Origin: an uncultured Flavobacteriales bacterium
Lineage (GTDB): Bacteria > Bacteroidota > Bacteroidia > Flavobacteriales_D > Sanyastnellaceae
Assembly: GCA_913041135.1 (NCBI GenBank)
Contig: CAJWIF010000006.1
Span: forward strand, 1 to 47,847
Direction of reading: 5' to 3'
Length of the DNA: 47,847 nucleotides
Shown piece by piece: positions 18,244-27,100 of this stretch; position 1 is the stretch's first letter, and each line of letters opens with the position of its first letter. The translations under genes and the position numbers were made by a program. The notes beneath the pieces were generated by a model. That model searched no databases. It saw only the letters and a program-made list of their open reading frames with translations, and was not told where the DNA came from.

Positions 18244-20100
18244 TCAAGGGCAAGGCTGGTTGAAGGCTGTTAAAAGAATGAGCAAGTCTCCAATTGTGAT
18301 GTTGCCATCACCGTTTAAATCGTTTGGACACGGGTCATCAGTTGGCAACAGAACACATAGCAATAAATCAGCATCCCATACGGTCCCAAAACCGCACATC
18401 CCAGGGTCGGTATGGCAGCTAAAATCACAACTGCCGTCATCCTCCATGGCCACGTCATTGTAGTTGCAAGCCTCTTCATACGTACAGCCCAAACAAGGCT
18501 CAGGACAGTCCGCAGTGAAAGGATAGAAAAAGCCGCCGTTTTCGATCACAACGATGTGCTCATCCAAAGCCACATCGTAGAGCGCATTGACAATTCCTGA
18601 AGGCCAGGCTACCACTACAGAATCGATTGCCATTGCACTGCCCAAACCAAAGTGCTCCCACGCGCTGTTCTGCCCAAGGTAACTTTCACCTGCGAATCGG
18701 ACATGGTATTGCATTTCTCCGTCTGCCCACACATATATCTTCGCTCCGATTCCATCATAATTGCTCACAGTGCCTTCCGTCGTCACTTTGATCCAATGGT
18801 TTTCGTTGGGAGTTCCTTGCAGCATTTGAGCATATTGACCAACACGGTTTGAGACCAAGTCGGGAAAACCATCCATATTGAAGTCACCCACAGCCGTGGC
18901 AAAGGACAAAACATTGTTGTCTGAGAAATCCGACCCCGCGGTCGTAAAAGCTCCTCCATCATTGTAAAAAAGCCGATCGGGGTGGTCTGAATAAACCGAC
19001 ATCACTTCCGGATAATTCGTGAACACGCTGAACCCTGTGGCAACATGCAAATCTTCGTAGCCATTGTTGTCAACGTCCAACCAATTTGCTCCCCAACACA
19101 CATCGTTGACTTGGACACTGTCATTTGGCGTGAAGTCTAAATCCGGATGCTCAATGGAAAAATCACCTTCATCATTCAAGAGCAGCCAATTTCCGTCTTC
19201 AGCAAACGCCGTCAAATAAATATCCTGGTACCCATTGTGATCGAAATCAGCAACCGAACCTGACATGCAGTTGATCATGATATCCAGGCCAAAATCACTC
19301 GCACTTTCCTCAAAAGCACTCATGGCATTCGGAGGCTGCTGTTCGTAGAACTGATTCGCATAGATCGTACGATCTCGAATGATGTGCAAATCAAGTAAAT
19401 CGTCTTCATTGAAATCCACCCACACACTTTGAAAGCTCTGGATTCCAAATTCAGTCACACCTTCCTCTTCAGCCACATCTGAAAAGATGGTATTCCCTAA
19501 ACTCAAGCTGCCCAAATTTCGATAGAATTCATTGAACGGCACATCATCCGTTGCAGACGTATAGTTTGATATGTGCAAATCCAAAAAGCCATCCGTATCG
19601 TAATCTCCGAAAGCCGCCCCGTAACTTTTGGAAGGATATTGATCCAACCCTGATGCACTGGCAATTTCAGTGAAACCCGCATTTCCATTGTTGAGATAGA
19701 AGCGATTCGGAGCCAATCGATACCCGACAAACAAATCCCGATCTCCGTCATTGTCGATGTCACCCCAAAGCACCATCTTGGCCTCATAGGGATGACTTGG
19801 TAAGTTGAGGTCGACAGGAATAAACCCCGCTCCCGTGCCTTGATAAAACTTCAAGTCGCCTTCAAAATTGGCAAAGGTCAGGTCGTCGATGTAATCACCC
19901 GTGAAATCTACAAAGCTCACACCCGCACCCAAATACCCTCCAAAGTGATTCGTTTCCAACGCCAACTGGCTGCTGACGTCAACCAACTGTGAAAACGCAA
20001 GACTCGGCAAAAACACCAAAGCCAGCAGCAATTGTGTCATCAAGGTGCTTTCGGATAGCGAAAGAATCCCTTTTGTTGCCAAATGAAAGGGGGATTTCAT
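18244..20100 (-). CDS. Secreted FG-GAP/VCBS repeat protein with ASPIC/UnbV domain and dockerin-like C-terminus (paralogue 1)
   Basis: Exported CRTAC1-like protein of 618 aa. The start at 20100 overlaps the stop of the upstream paralogue as ATGA, implying translational coupling. It supplies a basic n-region before the hydrophobic segment ending in SLAFSQ. About seven FG-GAP/VCBS blade motifs follow (DIDNDGDRDL, DYDTDGFLDL and similar), each a Ca2+-binding D-x-D-x-D-type loop in a beta-propeller. An ASPIC/UnbV domain lies at about 430-520 (YDGIGAK, WPSGIV). A cysteine-rich GCTY...DDGSC block (about 538-560) comes next. The end is a dockerin-like CPNDLNGDG...DLL segment closing with a cysteine. 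The substrate or partner is unknown; such propellers often mediate adhesion. Confidence 0.85.
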   Translation of the reverse strand: MKSPFHLATKGILSLSESTLMTQLLLALVFLPSLAFSQLVDVSSQLALETNHFGGYLGAGVSFVDFTGDYIDDLTFANFEGDLKFYQGTGAGFIPVDLNLPSHPYEAKMVLWGDIDNDGDRDLFVGYRLAPNRFYLNNGNAGFTEIASASGLDQYPSKSYGAAFGDYDTDGFLDLHISNYTSATDDVPFNEFYRNLGSLSLGNTIFSDVAEEEGVTEFGIQSFQSVWVDFNEDDLLDLHIIRDRTIYANQFYEQQPPNAMSAFEESASDFGLDIMINCMSGSVADFDHNGYQDIYLTAFAEDGNWLLLNDEGDFSIEHPDLDFTPNDSVQVNDVCWGANWLDVDNNGYEDLHVATGFSVFTNYPEVMSVYSDHPDRLFYNDGGAFTTAGSDFSDNNVLSFATAVGDFNMDGFPDLVSNRVGQYAQMLQGTPNENHWIKVTTEGTVSNYDGIGAKIYVWADGEMQYHVRFAGESYLGQNSAWEHFGLGSAMAIDSVVVAWPSGIVNALYDVALDEHIVVIENGGFFYPFTADCPEPCLGCTYEEACNYNDVAMEDDGSCDFSCHTDPGMCGFGTVWDADLLLCVLLPTDDPCPNDLNGDGNITIGDLLILLTAFNQPCP

Positions 20101-21923
20101 TCTGGACATTGGACGTCGAATTGAGCTAAAAACCACAACAAATCTGCCGTATTCACGACGCCATCCTCATTGATATCCGATGGGCAATCACTTACCGGTC
20201 CCGCTACACATTGGCCGATCAACGCGTCCCACACCGTTCCTTCACCACAGCTTATGCTACCGTCAAAACAACTGAAATCACAGGACCCGTCATCGGCGGT
20301 GGCCTCATCGTTGAAGTTACACGCTTCAACATAGGTGCAACCAAAGCAGCCAGCATCCAAACTAGGACAAGGACTCGGTTCAATGGAAGCTCCTTCGATG
20401 AGCACCAAGCTCTGCAAGGACAAGACATCATAATAGTGATCGACAATACCGGAAGGCCAATGCACGGTCAGCGAATCCAGAGTAATCTCTGTCCCTAGAC
20501 CAAAGGTCTCCCACCGGCTATTCTGCCCCATGTAGTTTTCACCGCAAAATGTCATGCGGTACGTCACTTCCCCATTCGAGTAAGCTCGGATTTTTGCCCC
20601 TATACCATCCCGATTGCTCTCTACTCCGACCAAAGACACCTTGAGCCATTTATTCTGATTCGGGATCCCTTCTAAAACTTGAGCATACTCACCAAATCTG
20701 TGCGAGACCAGGTCAGGGAAGCCATCCCCATTGTAATCTCCAACAGCCGTCGCAAACGACAACTGATTCGTTTGAAAGATTGCTGCTGTATCCTGAGAAA
20801 AGACGCCCTCTGAATTCCAATAGAAAGCATTGGGAACGTCTGGATATTGAGCGAACACTTGAGGGTACTGTGAGTAAACACTAAACCCCGTCGCCACATG
20901 CAAGTCATCCCACCCGTCGTTGTCCGCATCAAACCAATTCGCCGCCCAGGAGGTCAAATGCAAATCTGTACTGTCCCCTTCTTCCACTTGATGCGGAGTA
21001 AAAGAACCCGCGGTATTGTTTAGTAGAAAATTGCCTTCGAATAAGCCCGCCGCCAAGTACAAATCCAAATCATTGTCGCGGTCATAATCCGCTACCGACG
21101 TGGACATGCAATTGATCGCATAATCCAGTCCCCTTTCATTTGCTACTTCCGTAAATACGCCATCAACCTGCTCGTAGAACCTATTCTCAAAACACAGGCG
21201 GTCTTGAATTAAGTGCAGGTCAAGATTGCCATCCTCATTGAAGTCGACCCAATGTCCCTGAAAACTGTTATCCACGACCTCTCCCATTGGAGTGTCCAAC
21301 GTGACATCTTCAAACAGTCCCCCTCCCAAATTATGGTAGAGTTCATTGTGAGGATAATCCTGGCTGAGCACGTAATTCGCTACGAACAAATCCAGCAATC
21401 CATCCTTATCATAGTCACCAAAACTAGCGCCATAGCTCCGTTGATTTGTCTGTGCGATGCCACATACATCACTGATGTCAACGAGCGTCATTTCGCCGTC
21501 ATTTCGATACAACCGGTTGGGGGCCAACCTGTACGTTACAAATAAGTCTTGATCACCGTCGTTGTCTATGTCCGCCCATAAAATGCCTTTCGCCTCATTG
21601 AAATAGGTCGGCATGTTCAAGACCAACTCAGTAAAGCCCGTTCCGTTTCCTTCAAAGAATTTCAAAACCCCACCATAATGAGCAAAACTCAAATCATCCA
21701 GGCCGTCACCATTGAAATCCGCCATGCTCATTCCAGCTCCCCAATTCCCCCCTGTGTGGTCCGTGAAAAGATCCATTTGATTGCTGACATCGTTGAATTG
21801 GGTCCAACCCGATACGGGAAGAATGAGGGATACAACAAGCCAACCTCCCATCAAAAGCGACGGAACGCGTTTCAACCCGTTCAAGATGAAGTTCACTGTA
21901 GAAGGAGCAAAGACTTGTAACAT
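20097..21923 (-). CDS. Secreted FG-GAP/VCBS repeat protein with ASPIC/UnbV domain and dockerin-like C-terminus (paralogue 2)
   Basis: Paralogue of the proteins encoded on either side. The ATG at 21923 gives 608 aa; the frame extends one TTG further, to 21932. A basic region and hydrophobic stretch ending near SGWTQ form a signal peptide. FG-GAP loops include FNGDGLDDL, DIDNDGDQDL, DYDKDGLLDL, FNEDGNLDL and DADNDGWDDL. The ASPIC/UnbV domain has NRDGIGAK and WPSGIVD. The C-terminus has the GCTYVEACNF...DDGSC block, a CGEGTVWD linker and the terminal CPSDINEDG...DLL...C module. It is the first gene of a two-gene unit, since the next paralogue starts within its stop codon. A shared promoter-like element lies 37 nt upstream of the ATG. 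Confidence 0.85.
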   Translation of the reverse strand: MLQVFAPSTVNFILNGLKRVPSLLMGGWLVVSLILPVSGWTQFNDVSNQMDLFTDHTGGNWGAGMSMADFNGDGLDDLSFAHYGGVLKFFEGNGTGFTELVLNMPTYFNEAKGILWADIDNDGDQDLFVTYRLAPNRLYRNDGEMTLVDISDVCGIAQTNQRSYGASFGDYDKDGLLDLFVANYVLSQDYPHNELYHNLGGGLFEDVTLDTPMGEVVDNSFQGHWVDFNEDGNLDLHLIQDRLCFENRFYEQVDGVFTEVANERGLDYAINCMSTSVADYDRDNDLDLYLAAGLFEGNFLLNNTAGSFTPHQVEEGDSTDLHLTSWAANWFDADNDGWDDLHVATGFSVYSQYPQVFAQYPDVPNAFYWNSEGVFSQDTAAIFQTNQLSFATAVGDYNGDGFPDLVSHRFGEYAQVLEGIPNQNKWLKVSLVGVESNRDGIGAKIRAYSNGEVTYRMTFCGENYMGQNSRWETFGLGTEITLDSLTVHWPSGIVDHYYDVLSLQSLVLIEGASIEPSPCPSLDAGCFGCTYVEACNFNDEATADDGSCDFSCFDGSISCGEGTVWDALIGQCVAGPVSDCPSDINEDGVVNTADLLWFLAQFDVQCPE

Positions 21924-21960
21924 ACACCGCAAATAAAACGAATGAGGCCACCCCTAGCGA

Positions 21961-21999
21961 GGTACTTAAAAATAACCTATTCCATTGATAATACCTAAC
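21961..21999 (-). promoter_or_regulatory. Conserved promoter-like element upstream of FG-GAP paralogue 2
   Basis: Read on the minus strand, this holds GTTAGGT, then TATC, then after 12 nt TATTTTTAA. The same pieces at the same spacing occur upstream of paralogue 3. TATTTTTA resembles the Bacteroidota -7 box (TAnnTTTG), and TTAGG, which starts 24 nt before it, could serve as a -33 box. The element ends 37 nt before the ATG. Confidence 0.5.
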
Positions 22000-22046
22000 T
22001 TATAAAAACAAACAGCCAGCTAACAATACGAAATCACGCGTGAAAT

Positions 22047-23849
22047 TCAATTGGGACACCATGTCGCAAAAGACAAAAGCAGCAGCAATAAATCTTCAAT
22101 ATTGACGACGCCGTCCCCATCCACGTCTGACGGACAATTCTCAACGCATTGCTGCATCGTCTCATTCCACACAGTGCCGTTTGCACACACATTGTCATCG
22201 AACCAACAGGAAAACTCACAAGAGCCGTCATCGTCTTGAGCGTCCGCGTCATAGTTGCACGCAACTGTGTACGTGCACCCTGCGCAACTGCCTTGACATT
22301 GAGTCCCTGTCTCTCCTTCTGTGATTACTATACTCTGATTCGCCGAGACCGTATGGTAAACGTCCACAATTCCTGAGGACCATTGGACCTCTATTGAATC
22401 AACCTCCGTCTCAACGCCCAAACCAAAGTGCTCCCAACGGCTATTTTGACCGAGATAATTTTCTCCGCAGTACGTCTCACGGTAAAACGGAACACCATCG
22501 ATCCAGAGCTCCAATTTGGTTCCTACACCATCCCGGTTGCTCAAGGTGCCTACGGGTCGAATTTTAATCCAACCGTTCTCATTGGGTGTGCCGCTCCAAA
22601 CCTTAGCCGTCTCACCAATACTATGAGAAACCAAGTCGGGGAACCCGTCTTGATTAAAGTCCCCTGTAGCCGTGGAAAAGCCAAGAGACGAACTCTCATC
22701 AAACGTGCCGTCTTCGGCGGACAATCCGCCCATTTCATTCATGAAAAGTGCGTCATACGCATTGGGATACTGAAAAAGCACACTTGGGTAGTTCGTGAAG
22801 GCTGCAATTCCTGTCGTGACATGCAAATCCTCCCAGCCATTGCAATCAACATCCATCCAACTCGCAGCCCAACACGTTTCATTCATTACAAGGTCCGGGT
22901 TGTCATTCAGGAAGTATGCACCCACTCCATTGTTCTCAAAAAAAACATTGCCTTCAATCCCTCCGCTTACAAAAAGATCTAGATCACCATCGCGATCGAA
23001 ATCACAGGGACTCGTTGACATGCAATTGATCCCGACATCCAAACCGATCTCACTCGCTATTTCTTGAAATTGACCTTCACCATTGACCGTGCTATTTTGA
23101 TAGAATAGATTCGGATAAATCTCGCGGTCTCGAATGACGTGCAAGTCCAATGTCCCATCGCGGTCATGGTCCATCCATTGTCCTTGGAAGGATTGGAGCC
23201 AATCGCCCCCCAAACCCATGTCAGAGGTGACATCTTGAAACAAGCCTCCACCCAAGTTTCGATACAACTCATTTCCAGGCAGGTCTGACGAGTAAGAATA
23301 ATTTGCTATGAACAAATCAAGTAAGCCGTCATTATCGTAATCTCCATAACACGCACCAAAGCTCCTACGGTTGTCTTGGGCTATGCCACACGACGCACTC
23401 ACATCAAGCATCGCAAGGTTGCCTTGATTGATATAGATCTTATTCGGGGCCAACCGGCAGGTCACTAACAAGTCTTGATCTCCGTCGTTGTCAATATCAG
23501 CCCACAAAATCGCCTTGGACTCTACTGCAGGAAACTCTAGCTGAAGCTCTATTTCTTCAAAGCCCATACCTGTGCCTTCATAAAATCGAAGTAAACCATT
23601 GTGATGGCCAAAACTCAGGTCGTCTTTCCCGTCCCCATTGAAATCAGCAAAGCTCAATCCTGTACCCAAGTATCCTCCTGTGTGATCTGTTTGAATCATC
23701 AAGGCATCCGATACTTCTACCAACTGTGTCAAACCTAAAAAAGGAAGCATTACAGCAACGCAAAACAAGCATGACTTCTGAAGCCAAGAAGTTCTGCCAT
23801 TCTCATTCAAAAGGACGTGAAGGCGTTCAGTAAATACGAAATGCAGCAT
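22047..23849 (-). CDS. Secreted FG-GAP/VCBS repeat protein with ASPIC/UnbV domain and dockerin-like C-terminus (paralogue 3)
   Basis: Third tandem paralogue, 600 aa from an ATG at 23849. The signal peptide has a basic/polar n-region of about 25 residues, then a hydrophobic core ending in LGLTQ. FG-GAP loops include FNGDGKDDL, DIDNDGDQDL, DYDNDGLLDL, DHDRDGTLDL, DFDRDGDLDL and FNQDGFPDL. The ASPIC/UnbV domain has NRDGVGTK and WSSGIVD, the latter changed from the usual WPSG. The C-terminus has the GCTYTVACNYD...DDGSC block, a CANGTVWN linker and the terminal CPSDVDGDG...DLL...C module. It has its own promoter-like element, 35 nt upstream of the start, and is followed by a 123-nt gap before paralogue 2. 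Confidence 0.85.
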   Translation of the reverse strand: MLHFVFTERLHVLLNENGRTSWLQKSCLFCVAVMLPFLGLTQLVEVSDALMIQTDHTGGYLGTGLSFADFNGDGKDDLSFGHHNGLLRFYEGTGMGFEEIELQLEFPAVESKAILWADIDNDGDQDLLVTCRLAPNKIYINQGNLAMLDVSASCGIAQDNRRSFGACYGDYDNDGLLDLFIANYSYSSDLPGNELYRNLGGGLFQDVTSDMGLGGDWLQSFQGQWMDHDRDGTLDLHVIRDREIYPNLFYQNSTVNGEGQFQEIASEIGLDVGINCMSTSPCDFDRDGDLDLFVSGGIEGNVFFENNGVGAYFLNDNPDLVMNETCWAASWMDVDCNGWEDLHVTTGIAAFTNYPSVLFQYPNAYDALFMNEMGGLSAEDGTFDESSSLGFSTATGDFNQDGFPDLVSHSIGETAKVWSGTPNENGWIKIRPVGTLSNRDGVGTKLELWIDGVPFYRETYCGENYLGQNSRWEHFGLGVETEVDSIEVQWSSGIVDVYHTVSANQSIVITEGETGTQCQGSCAGCTYTVACNYDADAQDDDGSCEFSCWFDDNVCANGTVWNETMQQCVENCPSDVDGDGVVNIEDLLLLLLSFATWCPN

Positions 23850-23884
23850 GACGCACAGATAGTCCGTGTCAGCTTCAATTCAGA

Positions 23885-23924
23885 GGTTATTTAAAAATAT
23901 AGCTTTTAACCGATACAACCTAAC
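23885..23924 (-). promoter_or_regulatory. Conserved promoter-like element upstream of FG-GAP paralogue 3
   Basis: On the minus strand it carries GTTAGGT, TATC and TATTTTTAA in the same order and register as the element before paralogue 2. The 12 nt between TATC and TATTTTTAA differ in sequence but not in length. It lies 35 nt upstream of the ATG, consistent with a promoter giving a short leader. Confidence 0.5.
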
Positions 23925-24064
23925 GCTTGACCCTCTCAGCATCAGTAAAATATGGATTCCTATCCTCAGCTCTACAAACAAACTCTACCCAGCTCAATTC
24001 ATTCTGAATAATCGCGAAGCATGACCCGAATACATCTTCACGCAAAAGCTAAAATAATGTCTAT

Positions 24065-24096
24065 AAAAAAAGGACCCAGCAAACGCTGGGCCCTTT
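24065..24096 (-). terminator. Intrinsic terminator of the 1557-aa protein gene
   Basis: On the minus strand a 12-bp stem (AAAGGGCCCAGC paired with GCTGGGTCCTTT, one G-T pair) with a 4-nt loop is followed by a seven-T run. It starts 27 nt after the stop codon. The GGGCCC core resembles the hairpin at 14971-15006. Confidence 0.85.
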
Positions 24097-24122
24097 CCAT
24101 AAAGATCGTATTGATCAGAAGC

Positions 24123-27100
24123 TTATTCGCAAATCGTACCGAATGCACCCAAGAATTGGAGCAAGTCAGCCGTAGTTACAGAACCGTCTTCGTTCAAGTC
24201 AGCAGGACAAGGATTCGAAAGATCGAATTCACAAGACCCGTCGTCATTACCTGCGTTGGCATCATAGTTTGATGCATCAGCATAGGTACAACCAGCACAA
24301 TCATCGAAGATGCAATCTTCAAGGTCGAGGATGTTCGCTGTGTCATCATAGTTACATGCACAAGCAATATCGCAACCTTCGATACAGTTCTGACCACCCG
24401 TCGAAACGTATGCAGGACCGTATAGCTCACCACCGGTAATCACACCACCGAATACTCCGGTAATGGACCAAGATGGCTCACTGTTGAAGACATCATCACC
24501 TGATGTCAAGATGTAACATCCGTCAGCCAAGCAATACGTTTCTTCAGCAAAGCTGCCTTCAGTCAAAGACGTCTGGATTACTGTGTTGCCGTCCAAGTCC
24601 GTGATGTGAACATCACAACCAGACCAGCCATCACCAAACGAATCATTCATCGTGATCGTGATGCATGAACCATAGCAGCAAGAACCGTCTTCAATGGTCG
24701 CCTCAGGGTCAAAATCACACGCTGTTACGTCCATACAACCAGCACAAGTTTCGTACTCGCAAGTACCATTCTCGTCTGTAGCCTCAGGGTCATAGTTACA
24801 AGCAACTTCTTCCATACAGCCACATGTTACATCACCCAATCCGAATGGATAAGATTCTGTCACCAAGCTTCCAGCGGCACCGCCTTCAGCCAATGTGTTT
24901 GTTCCATCTGTTACACTCCAAGACTGCTCTTCAGACCAAAGGAATGCTCCAGTGAAGGCATAAGAGTAGCAACCTGGATCTAAGCACAATACGTCCAGAC
25001 CAAATTCAGCTCCGTCGTAGTTGTCTTCGTCAATGATGAACATCGCATCATCAATCGCACCGGCAGTAACACTGTTACCCGCTGCATCGAATACTTCGTA
25101 TCCACCAGTAGAACCGCTGTTACCACCTGTCCATCCGTCACCGAATGCATCATACATGTTGATGACCAAAGCAACTCCGTTAGGGTTGGCATCACAAGCA
25201 CATGAAGTGTACTCACAATCGTCAGAATCAATGTTCGCCTCAGGGTTGTAGTTGCAAGCAACGTCAACGAAGCAACCATAGATAGCTTCTTCACACTCCA
25301 TTTCAATTTGGAACGAACCACCACCATCATAAATACCATCCAAGTCGTATCCGACATATACATAGTAAGTCATAGCAGGATCCGAAACAAACTGAACAGC
25401 TGCGTCATCTTGATCAAAGAAACCACAAGTGTCGAAGCTTCCGTCGCTGATCGCAACTGAGCCGTCTACCTGGTTCACACACGAGTAGTCTCCACAGTCA
25501 GCTGTAGCCGAGCTATAGACATGCAATCGCGTGTCAATCACAGAACCACACGTGTTAATCGAGTGCAATTCGCCGGTTCCGGCAAACGTGTACCACACAC
25601 CTTCATATGCTGGGAACGTCAATTCTGATGTTCCGTCTTCAGCAGCTGTTCCAGTAGTAGAACCACCTGTACCAGCATATGTTACTCCTGCCAAAACTTC
25701 GTTTCCGTTGAAATAGATCGTTGCAGTTGCACCGTTCCATCCATCGCCATACGAGTCAACACCTACGAATGTGAAGTCACCTTCAGCCATACCACAAGCC
25801 CACTGGCCTGTTGTAGCAGCACCTTCGAAGACAGTGCCTTCAGCATCCGTCAAAGACCATGTGATTTCGCTATCCCATGAACCACCTCCTACGATGATGT
25901 AAGCAGCGTTCTCACCTGCAGCACAAGGAGCACATACAACATCAGGGAATCCTGTGTTGGTGGCACCACCCATTGAACCTGTAACAACTTCTCCACATGG
26001 AAGATCTGCAGCATCAGCGCACAAGTCATTCTCTGGAACTTCAGAGTACATGCAAGTACCATCGTCTTGGTTAGCCAAGGAATCGTAGTTGTCAGCCGCA
26101 GCATCCGTGCAACCCAAGAAGACACCTTGAGTTGTGAATTCAAATTCACCACACGTTTCAGCGTCAGTAGTACCTACAGCAAAGTAGTAATCTGTATTTG
26201 GCTCCAACGTGATGAAGGATTCAATTGAACCAGCACAAGTGCCCGTGAAATTGCAACCTACATACGTAGTCAAAGCGTCACAGTCACCTCCAGCCAAGTA
26301 AATGGTCAAGGTCAAGTCTCCAGAAGTAAGGTTCGTTGCGTCGAAGAAGAACGTATCGAAATCTTCACCTGAAACTGCATCCGTGCTGTTAAACGTGAAC
26401 CAAACCGCATAGTTGGTACCTCCAAAGCTAGGAATAGCCGTTGGTGACGCACAGCAGTTCGTACCTGTAAAGGTTACGTTGTCGATTTGAGGAGTCGCCT
26501 CAGCGCAAAAGTCATTGCTTGGAATCTCATCACAAGCAGCACATTCTACACTCAACAAAAACTCAGAACCAGTACTGAATGCACTGTACTTCGAAACATA
26601 GATGTAGTAGTCTTCACCTGTCGTTGCAATGAACGCTACACTTGACATCAATCCACACGCATCGTCGTTTCCAACGATCAATTCCAATTCACCTTCATCG
26701 TTGTACTGGAACACGTGCATTTTAGTATCACTTACAGGATCCGCAAATCCAGAAGTTGAAGTTGGTGTATCGCATGTGTTAGCGAAAACCTGCTGATCTG
26801 AAGCCGAGTTGAATTCGTACCATACACCTCCCGTAGTAATTGTTGTTCCGAGGAACAAGCCAGTAACACCTTCTTCATCCGATGCGTTGGCCAAGTTACC
26901 GTTTGAAAGTAATCCACAGGTAACTGCTTCAGCATCCTCGATGGCGTTGTTCGTTGGAGGACAGATACAAGATCCATCATCAACTGTAACCGAAATGTTA
27001 TAGTTGAAACAGTTCTCATCTGTACATCCTTCGAAATCACATCCACCCAACAAACCGAAGTCGATAAACCAACCACCGCTTGGGAATCCAACTGGAGGAG

